From the NCBI GenBank assembly GCA_000720995.1, contig JOEL01000051.1, positions 1-64,000 on the forward strand: DNA of 64,000 bases, read 5' to 3'. Shown piece by piece: positions 53,733 to 62,725 of this stretch (position 1 is its first letter; each line of letters begins with the position of its first letter). This DNA is from Streptomyces celluloflavus (GTDB lineage Bacteria > Actinomycetota > Actinomycetes > Streptomycetales > Streptomycetaceae). Below the pieces are notes generated by a model. The model saw only the letters and a list, made by a program, of their open reading frames with translations. It ran no database searches and was not told the DNA's origin. Both the position numbers and the translations under genes were made by a program.

Positions 53733-55001
53733 ATGAAGCGTGGACTCATCACAGCGACGGCAGTCGCGGGAATGCTGGTGAGTGTCGCTGCCTGTGGGTC
53801 CAGCGACACCAAGAAGGCGAGTGCCGATGGCTTCAAGGGCCAGAAGCTGACCGTCTGGGTGATGTCGGGTTCCAATCCGGAGCAGTGGACCAAGCAGGTC
53901 TCCGAGCAGTTCACGAAGAAGACCGGCGCCACCGTCGACTTCAAGGTCCAGCAGTGGAACGGCATTCAGCAGAAGCTGAGCACCGCCCTTTCCGAGGACA
54001 CTCCGCCGGACATCGTCGAAATCGGCAACACCCAGACCGCCTCGTACGCCAAGGCCGGCGCGCTCGCCGACCTCGGCGACCTGAAGAAGGAAATCGGCGG
54101 CGACTGGAACGACGCCTTCAACAAGGCCGCGATGGCGGACGGAAAGCAGTACGCGCTTCCGTGGTACGCCGGAAACCGCGTCGTGATGTACAACAAGAAG
54201 ATCTGGGCCGAGGCCGGTCTCAAGGACACGCCCAAGACCCGCACCGAGCTCTTCAAGGCATTCGACACCATCAAGCAGAAGACCGATGCCGAGCCGCTCT
54301 ACCTCCCCGGCCAGAACTGGTACTTCTTCGACGGTCTGACCATCGGCACCGGTGCGGACCTGGTGAAGAAGGACGGCGACAAATGGGTCTCCAACCTCGG
54401 TGACCCCAAGGTCTCCAAGGCCATGGACATCTACAAGCAGTACCAGGCGTTCAGCACCGCGCCGAAGAACAAGGACGAGGCCACCCCGCAGCAGGCCGAG
54501 GTCTTCGCCAAGGGCAAGACCGGCGCCGTCATCGCCATGGGCTACGAGGCCAAGACCGCCATCGCGGCCAACCCGAAGATCAAGGACGACATCGGCTTCT
54601 TCACCATCCCCGGTGAGAGCGCCGACAAGCCCGAGGGCGTCTTCCTCGGCGGCTCCAACTTCGCCGTCGCCGGTATGGGCAAGAAGCAGGACCTCGCCAA
54701 GGAGTTCCTGAAGATCGCCCTGTCCAAGGAGAACGACGGACAGATGGTCAAGGAGGTCGGCTGGACCCCCAAGTCCCCCGACCTGGCGGCCGCCGCCAAG
54801 GAGAACCCGGCCGCCGAGGCCGCCGCACCCGCCGCGGCGAAGTCCGGCGGCACCACGCCGCTGATCCCGCAGTGGGCCGCGGTGGAGAACGTGCCGAACC
54901 CGATCAAGAACTACATGACCGCGGTTCTCAACGGCAAGGCCCCGGCGGACGCCGCCAAGGACATCGAGTCCGAGATCAACTCGCGCCTCGCCAAGCAGTA
55001 G
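53733..55001 (+). CDS. dasA: Chitobiose/amino-sugar-binding lipoprotein DasA
   Basis: A 422-residue extracellular binding protein with signal peptide (MKRGLITATAVAGMLVSVA) and lipobox ending at Cys21 (SVAAC). The solute-binding fold has YALPWYAGNRVVMYNK and NWYFFDGLTIGTGAD. In S. coelicolor DasA binds N,N'-diacetylchitobiose. First gene of an operon with dasBC and a GH3 gene; 257 nt separate it from dasB. Confidence 0.92.
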   Translation: MKRGLITATAVAGMLVSVAACGSSDTKKASADGFKGQKLTVWVMSGSNPEQWTKQVSEQFTKKTGATVDFKVQQWNGIQQKLSTALSEDTPPDIVEIGNTQTASYAKAGALADLGDLKKEIGGDWNDAFNKAAMADGKQYALPWYAGNRVVMYNKKIWAEAGLKDTPKTRTELFKAFDTIKQKTDAEPLYLPGQNWYFFDGLTIGTGADLVKKDGDKWVSNLGDPKVSKAMDIYKQYQAFSTAPKNKDEATPQQAEVFAKGKTGAVIAMGYEAKTAIAANPKIKDDIGFFTIPGESADKPEGVFLGGSNFAVAGMGKKQDLAKEFLKIALSKENDGQMVKEVGWTPKSPDLAAAAKENPAAEAAAPAAAKSGGTTPLIPQWAAVENVPNPIKNYMTAVLNGKAPADAAKDIESEINSRLAKQ

Positions 55002-55258
55002 GCACCGGCCCGCCGAGGAGAGCTCGGCACGCGGTACCCGCCACGTGCCGATGACCGATACGGGATACCGATACCGGTCATCGGCGCGTGGCCACCACTT
55101 CACCAGTCACCCTGTGCTCTTCACCGAGCGGTACGCACCGGACAGCGACCGGGTACCCGCCGGACAGCGGTGACACCAGGCTGCGTACGGGCCGGCCGTC
55201 CCCGGCCCGTACGCGGTCCCAGCACGCGCACCACCGGTTCGATGGGGAGAAGACGGCC

Positions 55259-56242
55259 ATGGCAGTGCAGCTCGACGACGCGGTGGGCAAGTCCGCGCCG
55301 CGGATCGGCAAGGGCGGCGCACCGCCGGCCCGCAGCGGCTCCGGCAGCAGGCGGATCGCGCGCGGCGCCCCGTATCTGCTGCTGCTCCCGGCCGTGGCCG
55401 CCACCGCGGTCTTCCTGGGCTGGCCGATGGTGCGCAACATCCTGCTCTCCTTCCAGAACCTCAACATGAAGGAGCTGATCCAGCACCTCACCGAGTGGCG
55501 GGGGATCGGCAACTACCAGGAGGTCCTGGGCAGCGAGCAGTTCTGGCGGGTCACCCTCCGCACCATCGTCTTCACCGCCGTCAACGTCACCCTGATCATG
55601 CTGTTCGGCGTGCTGATCGGACTGCTGCTGGCCCGGCTCGGCAAGAAGATGCGGCTGACCCTGTCCGTCGCGCTGGTGCTGGCCTGGGCGATGCCGGTGA
55701 TCGCCGCCACCACCGTCTTCCAGTGGCTCTTCGACTCCCGCTACGGCGTCGTCAACTGGGTGCTGGACAAGCTCGGCTGGCACTCCATGGCCGGTTACGA
55801 CTGGGTCGGCACCCAGCTGTCGACCTTCTTCGTCATCACCGTCCTGATCGTGTGGCAGTCGCTGCCCTTCGTGGCCCTGAACCTCTACGCCGCCACCACG
55901 ACCATCCCCAAGGAGCTCTACGAGGCGGCCCGGATGGACGGCGCCGGCACCTGGAAGGTCTTCACGTCGGTGACCTTCCCTTTCCTCAAACCGTTCTTCC
56001 TGGCCACGACGTTCCTCGAAGTCATCTGGGTCTTCAAGGCGTTCCCGCAGATCTTCGCGATCAACCAGGGCGGCCCGGACCGGCTCACCGAGACCCTGCC
56101 GGTCTACGCCTTCACCGAGGGCGTCGGCAATCTGCACTTCGGCATGGGCGCCGCGATCTCGCTGCTCACGATCGTGGTGCTGCTGGCCATGACCGCGTAC
56201 TACCTGCGCCTGACGCTCAAGCAAGAGGAGGACGAGCTGTGA
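55259..56242 (+). CDS. dasB: ABC transporter permease DasB
   Basis: A 327-residue, six-span protein. YLLLLPAVAATAVFLGWPM starts the spans and EAARMDGAGTWKVFTSVTFPFLKP is the EAA loop contacting the ATPase. ATG at 55259 has GGGGAG 9 nt upstream. No ATPase gene is here; MsiK usually energises such transporters. Overlaps dasC (GTGA). Confidence 0.9.
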   Translation: MAVQLDDAVGKSAPRIGKGGAPPARSGSGSRRIARGAPYLLLLPAVAATAVFLGWPMVRNILLSFQNLNMKELIQHLTEWRGIGNYQEVLGSEQFWRVTLRTIVFTAVNVTLIMLFGVLIGLLLARLGKKMRLTLSVALVLAWAMPVIAATTVFQWLFDSRYGVVNWVLDKLGWHSMAGYDWVGTQLSTFFVITVLIVWQSLPFVALNLYAATTTIPKELYEAARMDGAGTWKVFTSVTFPFLKPFFLATTFLEVIWVFKAFPQIFAINQGGPDRLTETLPVYAFTEGVGNLHFGMGAAISLLTIVVLLAMTAYYLRLTLKQEEDEL

Positions 56243-57069
56243 AGCGCTCGTTGGCCGGCCGGATCTGGCCCAACGCGACGGCGGTCGTGCTCGCGATCGG
56301 CTTCGTCTTCCCCGTGTACTGGATGTTCAACACGGCCTTCAAGCCGACCCAGGACATCGTCACCGAGGAACCCGTGTGGTTCCCCTTCCACGGCACCTTC
56401 GAGCACTTCGTGACGGCCGTGCACGCCCCCAACTTCTGGACGCTGGCCGGCAACTCGGTCCTGGTGACCGTGCTCGCGGTGGGGCTGTCGCTGCTGATCG
56501 CGCTCTGCGGGTCGTTCGCCATCGCGCGGATGCGCTTCAAGGGGCGCAAGAGCTTCCTGCTGACCTTCATGGTCGCCCAGATGGCGCCCTGGGAGGTCAT
56601 GGTGATCTCGATCTACATGATCGTCCGGGACGCGGACATGCTCAACAGCCTGGTGCCGCTCACCTTCTTCTACATGCTGATGGTGCTGCCCTTCACCCTG
56701 CTGACGCTGCGCGGGTACGTCGCCGCGGTGCCCAAGGAGCTGGAGGAGTCCGCGATGGTCGACGGCTGCTCCCGCCGCCAGGCATTCGTCAAGGTCGTCT
56801 TCCCCCTCCTCGCCCCCGGCCTGATGGCCACTTCCCTGTTCGGCTTCATCACCGCCTGGAACGAGTTCCCGCTGGTGCTGGTGCTCAACAAGGAACCGGC
56901 CCAGGGCACCCTCCCGCTGTGGCTCTCGCAGTTCCAGAGCCAGTTCGGGGACGACTGGGGAGCCACCATGGCCGCCGCCTCGATCTTCGCCATCCCGATC
57001 CTGGTGCTCTTCCTGTTTTTGCAACGCAAGGCGGTCGGCGGTCTCACCTCCGGCGCAGTGAAGGGATGA
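56239..57069 (+). CDS. dasC: ABC transporter permease DasC
   Basis: A 276-residue permease. ESAMVDGCSRRQAFVKVVFPLLAPGL is the EAA loop; several spans include TFFYMLMVLPFTLLTL. The GTG overlaps the dasB TGA and the TGA overlaps the next ATG. Confidence 0.9.
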   Translation: MKRSLAGRIWPNATAVVLAIGFVFPVYWMFNTAFKPTQDIVTEEPVWFPFHGTFEHFVTAVHAPNFWTLAGNSVLVTVLAVGLSLLIALCGSFAIARMRFKGRKSFLLTFMVAQMAPWEVMVISIYMIVRDADMLNSLVPLTFFYMLMVLPFTLLTLRGYVAAVPKELEESAMVDGCSRRQAFVKVVFPLLAPGLMATSLFGFITAWNEFPLVLVLNKEPAQGTLPLWLSQFQSQFGDDWGATMAAASIFAIPILVLFLFLQRKAVGGLTSGAVKG

Positions 57070-58610
57070 CACCCCGCATGACCACCCTCGTACGCTCCAC
57101 CGACACCCTCACCCGCGACGCGCTCGCCGTCCTCCAGCCCGGTTTCACCGGCACCACCGCCCCCGACTGGCTGCTGCGCCGGCTCGGCGAGGGCCTGGCG
57201 GCGGTCGGCGTCTTCGGCCGCAATGTCGCAAACGCCGAGCAACTCGCGGCGCTCACTGCCCAGTTGCGCGGCGAACGCGAGGACGTCCTCGTCGCCATCG
57301 ACGAGGAGGGCGGCGACGTCACCCGCCTCGAAGTGCGCGGCGGCTCCTCCTTCCCCGGCAACCTGGCCCTCGGCACCGTCGACGACACCGCGCTGACCCG
57401 CGAGGTCGCCCGGGAACTCGGCCGCCGGCTGGCCGGCTGCGGTGTCAACCTCAACTGGGCACCGTCCGCCGACGTCAACTCCAACCCCGACAACCCCGTC
57501 ATCGGCGTCCGCTCCTTCGGCGCCGACCCGCAGCTGGTCGCCCGGCACACCGCCGCGTACGTCGAGGGCATGCAGTCCTCCGGGGTGGCCGCCTGCACCA
57601 AGCACTTCCCCGGCCACGGCGACACGGCCGTCGACTCGCACCACGACCTGCCGCGGATCGCCGCCGATCTGCCCACCCTTCAGGAACGCGAACTGGTGCC
57701 GTTCCGCGCGGCCGTCGCGGCCGGCACCAAGGCCGTGATGAGCGCGCACATCCTGCTGCCCGCCCTGGACGGCAGCCGGCCCGCCACGCTGAGCCCGGCC
57801 GCCCTGCACGGCCTGCTGCGCGCACCCGCCGACGAGGGCGGCCTCGGCTTCGACGGTCTGATCGTCACCGACGGGATCGAGATGCGGGCCATCTCCGCCA
57901 CCTACGGCATCGAACACGGCACCGTCCTGGCCATCGCGGCCGGTGCGGACGCGATCTGCGTGGGCGGCGGGCTGTCCGACGAGGACACCGTGCTCCGGCT
58001 GCGCGACGCCCTGGTGCGGGCGGTGCACGAGGGCGAACTGCCCGAGGAGCGGCTCGCCGACGCCGCGGCCCGGGTGCGCGCACTGGCCCGCTGGACCCGG
58101 AGCGCGGGCGCGGCGGCTGCGAGCGCGCCCGCACCCGAGGCCGGCCTCACCGCCGCCCGCCGCGCCCTGCGCATCACCCCCGACGGGCCGTTCGAGCCGC
58201 TGACCGCCCCGGCCTATGTCGCCGCCTTCACCCCCCTCGCCAACATCGCCGTGGGCGACGAAACGCCCTGGGGGGTCGCCGCCGAACTGGCCCGGCTTCT
58301 GCCCGGCACCGAGACCGCCGCCTACACGGCGGAGGCAGCCGTCGCGACCGGCACCCCGGCTCTGGTCACCGGCCTGCTCCAGGCCGCCGGGCACCGCCGC
58401 ATCGTCGCCGTCGTGCGCGACGTCCACCGCCACCCCTGGATGGCCGCCGCCCTGACCGCCCTCGTCGCCGCCCGCCCCGACACCGCGGTGGTGGAAATGG
58501 GCGTCCCCCGGTCACTGCCCCAGGGCGCCCCCCATATCGCCACCCACGGCGCCGCCCGCGCCTGCGGCCAGGCGGCCGCGGAGGCACTGACGGGGGTCAT
58601 TGGGAGCTGA
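57066..58610 (+). CDS. dasD: GH3 beta-N-acetylglucosaminidase
   Basis: A 514-residue protein. KHFPGHGDTAVDSHHDLP is the GH3 NagZ-type motif with the catalytic His/Asp dyad, and GLIVTDGIEMRAIS holds the nucleophilic Asp. It lacks a signal peptide, so it hydrolyses imported chitobiose inside the cell. Translationally coupled to dasC (ATGA). Confidence 0.9.
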   Translation: MTPRMTTLVRSTDTLTRDALAVLQPGFTGTTAPDWLLRRLGEGLAAVGVFGRNVANAEQLAALTAQLRGEREDVLVAIDEEGGDVTRLEVRGGSSFPGNLALGTVDDTALTREVARELGRRLAGCGVNLNWAPSADVNSNPDNPVIGVRSFGADPQLVARHTAAYVEGMQSSGVAACTKHFPGHGDTAVDSHHDLPRIAADLPTLQERELVPFRAAVAAGTKAVMSAHILLPALDGSRPATLSPAALHGLLRAPADEGGLGFDGLIVTDGIEMRAISATYGIEHGTVLAIAAGADAICVGGGLSDEDTVLRLRDALVRAVHEGELPEERLADAAARVRALARWTRSAGAAAASAPAPEAGLTAARRALRITPDGPFEPLTAPAYVAAFTPLANIAVGDETPWGVAAELARLLPGTETAAYTAEAAVATGTPALVTGLLQAAGHRRIVAVVRDVHRHPWMAAALTALVAARPDTAVVEMGVPRSLPQGAPHIATHGAARACGQAAAEALTGVIGS

Positions 58611-58779
58611 GGGCGAATGCGGGGGGAGGGAGCTGGAGCCGGGGCGCTGGGGTGGTTTAGGGCTGACGGGGTACGGGGGGCTCCTGAGGCAGGTTCCGGG
58701 GGCCGGTTCTGGGGGCTGAGGGGCTGAGGGGCGGTACGGGGGAGCTGGGGCGGCCGGGGCTCTGGGGGAGGGCCTGTCT

Positions 58780-59575
58780 CGTGTAGCAGCCCGCTGCGCC
58801 CGGGGGGCCTGCGGCTCCTGGTCTGCACGGCTGGCCTGGGGCCTGCTGCTCCAGCTTCGCCGGGGCAGCTTCGTCTTCGCCGTGGCAGGGGCCAGATGCT
58901 CCTGTCCGGCCCGGCTGCGCCGGGGTCCTGCCGCTCCCGTTCCGCCCCCGCCGTCCGGGTCCGCTCGCTTCTGCCCGGCCCGGCTGTGCCCGGGGCCTGC
59001 TGCTTCTGTTCCGCCTGAGCTGCTTCGTTTGCTCCTGCGCCGTTGTGCCCCTTCGCTCCTGCCCGGCTGCGCCGGGGCCCTACCGCTTCGGTTCCGCCGG
59101 GGCTGCTTTGGCTCCGCCGTGGGCGGGTCCCCGTGCTCTTACCTGGTCCCGCGGCGCAGGGGTCCTACCGCTCCTGTTCCGCCTCTGACGCCCCGGTCCG
59201 CTCGCTTCTGCCCGGCCCCGCTGTGCCTGGGGCCTACGGCTCCTGGTCTGCCCGGCTGGCCCGGGGCCTGCTGCTCCAGCTTCGCCTGAGCTGCTTCGTC
59301 TCTGCCATGGCCGGGTCCCGTCGTTCCTGCCCGGCCCCGCTGCGCCGGGGTCCTGCCGCTACTGTTCCGCCTCCGCTGCCCGGGGTCCGCTCGCTTCTGC
59401 CCGGCCCTGCTGTGCCCGGGGCCTGCTGCTTCTGTTCCGCCGGGGCAGCTTCGTCTTCGCCGCGGCCGGGTTCCGGTGTTCCTGTCCGGCCCCTCTGCGC
59501 CGAAGTCCTGCCGCTCCTGTCCCGCCCCCGCCGCCCAAGTCCGCTCGCTCCTGCCCTGTCCCCGCCGCTCTTTGC
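58780..59575. repeat. Irregular GC-rich repeat tract in a gene-free region
   Basis: GTCCGCTCGCTTCTGCCCGG-type units recur at 58959, 59196, 59385 and, diverged, 59539, with related GGTCCTGCCGCTCCTGTTCC units between. Unit spacing varies from about 150 to 240 bp. The 58611-58780 part is G-run-rich on the plus strand (possible quadruplex). Frames crossing the tract are repetitive and not protein-like. No gene is supported in 58611-59784. Confidence 0.6.
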
Positions 59576-59784
59576 CACGCCGCCGCGTGCGCCTAGCCCG
59601 CCCAGGGCGCGAATCCTGGCGCACGTCCGGGCATCGGCCGGGTGGCCAGCCGTCGCACCCCGGATACGACACAGCCGGGACATCCCGCAGGGACGTCCCG
59701 GCCGTTGCGCGCCGCACTCGGCCGGCCGGGCCCGTAGGGGTTCCGGTGGCCGAGCGGGGCGCGGGTGCGCGTGGTGCCCGGTGG

Positions 59785-60567
59785 CTAGAGGCCCTGCCAG
59801 GCCGGCTTGGCGGCGTAGGTGGCGCGGAAGTAGTCGGCGAGCTTCAGCTTGGAGGCCGCGGCCTCGTCGACGACGACCGTCGCGTGCCGGTGCAGTTGCA
59901 GGGCCGAGGCGGGGACCAGCGCGGCGACCGGACCCTCCACGGACTGTGCCACGGCCTCGGCCTTGCCCTCGCCGGTGGCCAGCAGGACCAGGTGACGGGC
60001 CTCCAGAATGGTGCCGATGCCCTGGGTGATGACGTGGTGCGGCACCTCGTCGGGGCTGTCGAAGAACCGGGCGTTGTCCGCCCGGGTCTGCCGGGTCAGC
60101 GTCTTGATGCGGGTACGGGACGCGAGCGAGGAGCACGGCTCGTTGAAGCCGATGTGGCCGTCGGTGCCGATGCCGAGCAGCTGGAGATCCACACCGCCGG
60201 CCTCGCTCAGCGCACGGTCGTACGCCTCGCAGGCGGCCTGGACGTCCTCGGCCGAGCCGTCGGGCCCTATGAAGGAACTCTCGTCCAGTCCGAGCGGTTC
60301 GACGACCTCGCGCAGGACCACCGAACGGTAGGACTCGGGGTGACCGGCGGGCAGGCCGACGTACTCGTCGAGCTGGCAGATGCGGGCGCGCGAGGCGTCC
60401 ACCGCACCGGCCCGGACCTTGCCCGCGAGCGCCTCGTAGATGGGCAACGGGGTCGAGCCGGTGGCCACACCGAGCAGAGCGTCGGGCTTGCGGCGCACCA
60501 GGGACGCGATGGCCTCCGCGATGAGTTCGCCGCCTGCCGTGGCGTCCGGGACGATGACAACTTCCAC
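59785..60567 (-). CDS. nagB: Glucosamine-6-phosphate deaminase
   Basis: A 260-residue protein. GVATGSTPLPIYEAL, ARICQLDEYVGLPAGHPESY and LLGIGTDGHIGFNEP are the NagB motifs. It converts glucosamine-6-phosphate to fructose-6-phosphate and ammonia, the exit from the chitobiose pathway and the step that removes the DasR inducer. GTG at 60565-60567; a dre site lies 32 bp upstream. Confidence 0.95.
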   Translation of the reverse strand: MEVVIVPDATAGGELIAEAIASLVRRKPDALLGVATGSTPLPIYEALAGKVRAGAVDASRARICQLDEYVGLPAGHPESYRSVVLREVVEPLGLDESSFIGPDGSAEDVQAACEAYDRALSEAGGVDLQLLGIGTDGHIGFNEPCSSLASRTRIKTLTRQTRADNARFFDSPDEVPHHVITQGIGTILEARHLVLLATGEGKAEAVAQSVEGPVAALVPASALQLHRHATVVVDEAAASKLKLADYFRATYAAKPAWQGL

Positions 60568-60598
60568 GCTGGGCCTGCCGTTCTGGAGAATGGACTCA

Positions 60599-60614
60599 TG
60601 TGGTATAGACCAAT
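60599..60614 (-). promoter_or_regulatory. dre operator of nagB
   Basis: ATTGGTCTATACCACA on the minus strand, about 13 of 16 consensus matches, just before nagB. Confidence 0.75.
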
Positions 60615-60773
60615 CTATCAGAGGGTGGGCCCCGAACCCCAGGAGACTTCGGGCGGCGGCCGGGCCCCGGCCCCGCGGCGCCGCGGAGGGGAAGCGGGCC
60701 CCCGCTCCGAGCGTCGCACGGGCGGCGGGCCCCGGTCCCGGCGGGACGGCGGCGGGGCCGGTTGGCACCTCCG

Positions 60774-61538
60774 CTAGAGGAACGAACCTCCCGTCGCGTC
60801 GATCCACTGACCGGTCACCCAGCGGCTGTCATCCGAGGCCAGGAAGGCCACGATGTCGCCTATGTCGGTGGCATCCGCGATCCGGCCCAGGGGTGACATC
60901 GCCCGGACGGCCTCGCGCGCACCGGCGTTCTCCTCGCCGCGCAGCCAGTCGGCGTTCATGTCCGTGTCGACCACGCCCGGGGCCACGGCGTTGACCGTGA
61001 TGCCGCGCGGGCCGAGCTCCTTGGCGAGGGTCGCGGTGAAGACGTCGATCGCGCCCTTCGTCATGGAGTAGGCGATCAGCTCGGGCATGGCCGCGCCGTG
61101 CGTCAGACCGGTGGACGTGTTGATGATCCGGCCACCGTCCCGCAGCCGGCTCAGCGCGGACCGGGTGACGAAGAACGGGGCCTTGGTGTTGAGCGCGAAG
61201 ACGCGGTCGAAGTCCGCTTCGGTGGTCCCGGAGATCGGCTCGCGGGCGCCGGCTGTGCCGGCGTTGTTGACCAGGATGTCGAGCCGGCCGTCGGACCGGG
61301 CGTCGAAGGCCGACCACAGCGCCTCGGCGCCGCCCGGCACCCCCAGCTCCGCATGCACGGTGAACGCCCGGCCGCCCGCGGCCTCGATCGCCGCCACCGT
61401 CTCCTCGGCCGCCGCCTCGTCATGGCCGTAGTGCACGGCGACCCGCGCGCCGTCCCGCGCCAGCCGCTCCGAGATCGCCCGGCCGATCCCCCTGCTGCCG
61501 CCCGTCACCAGTGCCGTCCTGCCGTCGAGTGCGCTCAT
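60774..61538 (-). CDS. SDR-family oxidoreductase
   Basis: A 254-residue classical SDR. TGGSRGIGRAISERL is the NAD(P) motif, NNAGTAG follows, and IAYSMTKGAIDVF supplies the catalytic Tyr and Lys. Substrate unknown; similar to quinone or keto-acyl reductases. Divergent from the TetR gene across 148 bp, so probably its target. Confidence 0.88.
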   Translation of the reverse strand: MSALDGRTALVTGGSRGIGRAISERLARDGARVAVHYGHDEAAAEETVAAIEAAGGRAFTVHAELGVPGGAEALWSAFDARSDGRLDILVNNAGTAGAREPISGTTEADFDRVFALNTKAPFFVTRSALSRLRDGGRIINTSTGLTHGAAMPELIAYSMTKGAIDVFTATLAKELGPRGITVNAVAPGVVDTDMNADWLRGEENAGAREAVRAMSPLGRIADATDIGDIVAFLASDDSRWVTGQWIDATGGSFL

Positions 61539-61624
61539 GATGCTTCCCCCATGTCGTCCGTACGCCGCCTGCGCAGGGTGCGCGGGCGTGACCGGTTCCC
61601 CGGTTCCGCGACGAGTGATTTATA

Positions 61625-61678
61625 TATCGCTCGCTACAGAAAAACCGTAGCACGCTTTCCCTATCGATCGCTATAGAA
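61625..61678. promoter_or_regulatory. Candidate TetR operators (direct repeat)
   Basis: TATCGCTCGCTACAGAA (61625-61641) and TATCGATCGCTATAGAA (61662-61678) are 37 bp apart and differ at two positions. They lie between the divergent SDR and TetR genes, the second ending 8 bp before the TetR ATG. AT-rich for this genome. Confidence 0.65.
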
Positions 61679-61686
61679 TTGCCGTC

Positions 61687-62415
61687 ATGGCGAGCAAGGA
61701 AACGAAGCAGCGCGGGCGGCCCCGGTCCTTCGACCGGGAGACGGCCCTGGAGCAGGCGATGCGGTCCTTCTGGGAGCAGGGCTACGAGGCCACGTCGATC
61801 TCCGACCTGACCCGCACCATGGGCATCGGTGCCCCCAGCCTCTACGCCGCCTTCGGCGACAAGCGGGCGCTGTTCGACGAGGTGGTGGCCGCGTACGGGC
61901 GGCGCCACGGCGGCTTCATCGACCGCGCGGTGGCCGAGGAGCCGACCGCCCGCCAGGGCGTCGGACGGGCGCTGCGTGAGGCCGCGGTCGAATACACCCT
62001 GCCCGGCCGCCCCCGCGGCTGCCTGGTCATCAGTGCCGCCCTGAACACCACCCCGGCCTCCGCCGAGGTCGCCGCGTCGCTGCGTGAGATGCGGCGGTCG
62101 AACATCGGGCAGATCGAGAGCCGGATCCGCGCGGACATCGTGTCCGGCGAACTCCCCGCGGACACGGACGCGAGCGCGCTGGCCCACTATGTGGGCGCCG
62201 TCATCCAGGGCATGTCGCAACAGGCGCGGGACGGTGCGGACCGGGCGATGCTGGCGGACATCGCCTCTCTCGCGATGCGGGCCTGGCCGGAGACCGCCGA
62301 GGCCGGTGAGGGGGAGGAGACGGCAGAGGAGGCCGGGGAGACCCACGGGGATCCGGCGGCCGACGGCGGCGCGCCGCATCCGCGCCGCGCGACACTCGCG
62401 CACCCCGCCCCGTAA
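61687..62415 (+). CDS. TetR-family repressor
   Basis: A 242-residue protein. SISDLTRTMGIGAPSLYAAFGDKRALFDEVV (residues 38-68) is the helix-turn-helix. The ligand domain has YTLPGRPRGCLVISAAL, common in the YcdC/AcuR-like branch. The Glu/Asp-rich tail (from about 200) is disordered. Probably autoregulated and represses the adjacent SDR. Confidence 0.85.
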   Translation: MASKETKQRGRPRSFDRETALEQAMRSFWEQGYEATSISDLTRTMGIGAPSLYAAFGDKRALFDEVVAAYGRRHGGFIDRAVAEEPTARQGVGRALREAAVEYTLPGRPRGCLVISAALNTTPASAEVAASLREMRRSNIGQIESRIRADIVSGELPADTDASALAHYVGAVIQGMSQQARDGADRAMLADIASLAMRAWPETAEAGEGEETAEEAGETHGDPAADGGAPHPRRATLAHPAP

Positions 62416-62648
62416 AACACCCGCGGGCCGCGGCGCCAGGACAGGACCCTCAACCTGTCCGGCACCGCAGCCCGGAGCTGACATCGGCCGGCCCCGTTGC
62501 CGGACGGGGGGTGCCCCGATGTGCGGTAGGGGCACGGTCCCCGTCCCGGGACCGGTCGATCGGAGGCCGCGGCGCAGTCAGGGCAGAGAGCGCCTCGGAC
62601 CTCGTTCCGCTCTCCTGTGCGGGGAGAGCGGAGGTCTGTGCCCAGCAT

Positions 62649-62664
62649 TGTGGACTAGACCATT
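62649..62664. promoter_or_regulatory. dre-like site before the PdtaS-like kinase
   Basis: TGTGGACTAGACCATT matches 13 of 16 DasR consensus positions, including the central CTAGACCA. It ends 61 bp before the kinase start. The 310-bp gap from 62416 otherwise shows no gene. Confidence 0.45.
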
Positions 62665-62712
62665 CTCATCTGTCCATGCCCTTGCGGGGACAACCGATAC
62701 ACCGTACGCCGG

Positions 62713-62718
62713 TAGGCT
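62713..62718 (+). promoter_or_regulatory. -10 element for a leaderless kinase transcript
   Basis: TAGGCT is 7 nt before the GTG start, the usual spacing for leaderless Streptomyces mRNAs. No good -35 is visible. Confidence 0.5.
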
Positions 62719-62725
62719 CCCAGAC

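Noticed and set aside
58611-59784. CRISPR array in the repeat-rich tract
   Set aside because: Units are irregular in length and spacing, with no constant repeat and unique spacers, and no cas genes nearby.
59043-60029. Plus-strand frame across the repeat tract
   Set aside because: Repeats of CPA/RGP-type low-complexity residues and overlap with nagB on the other strand.
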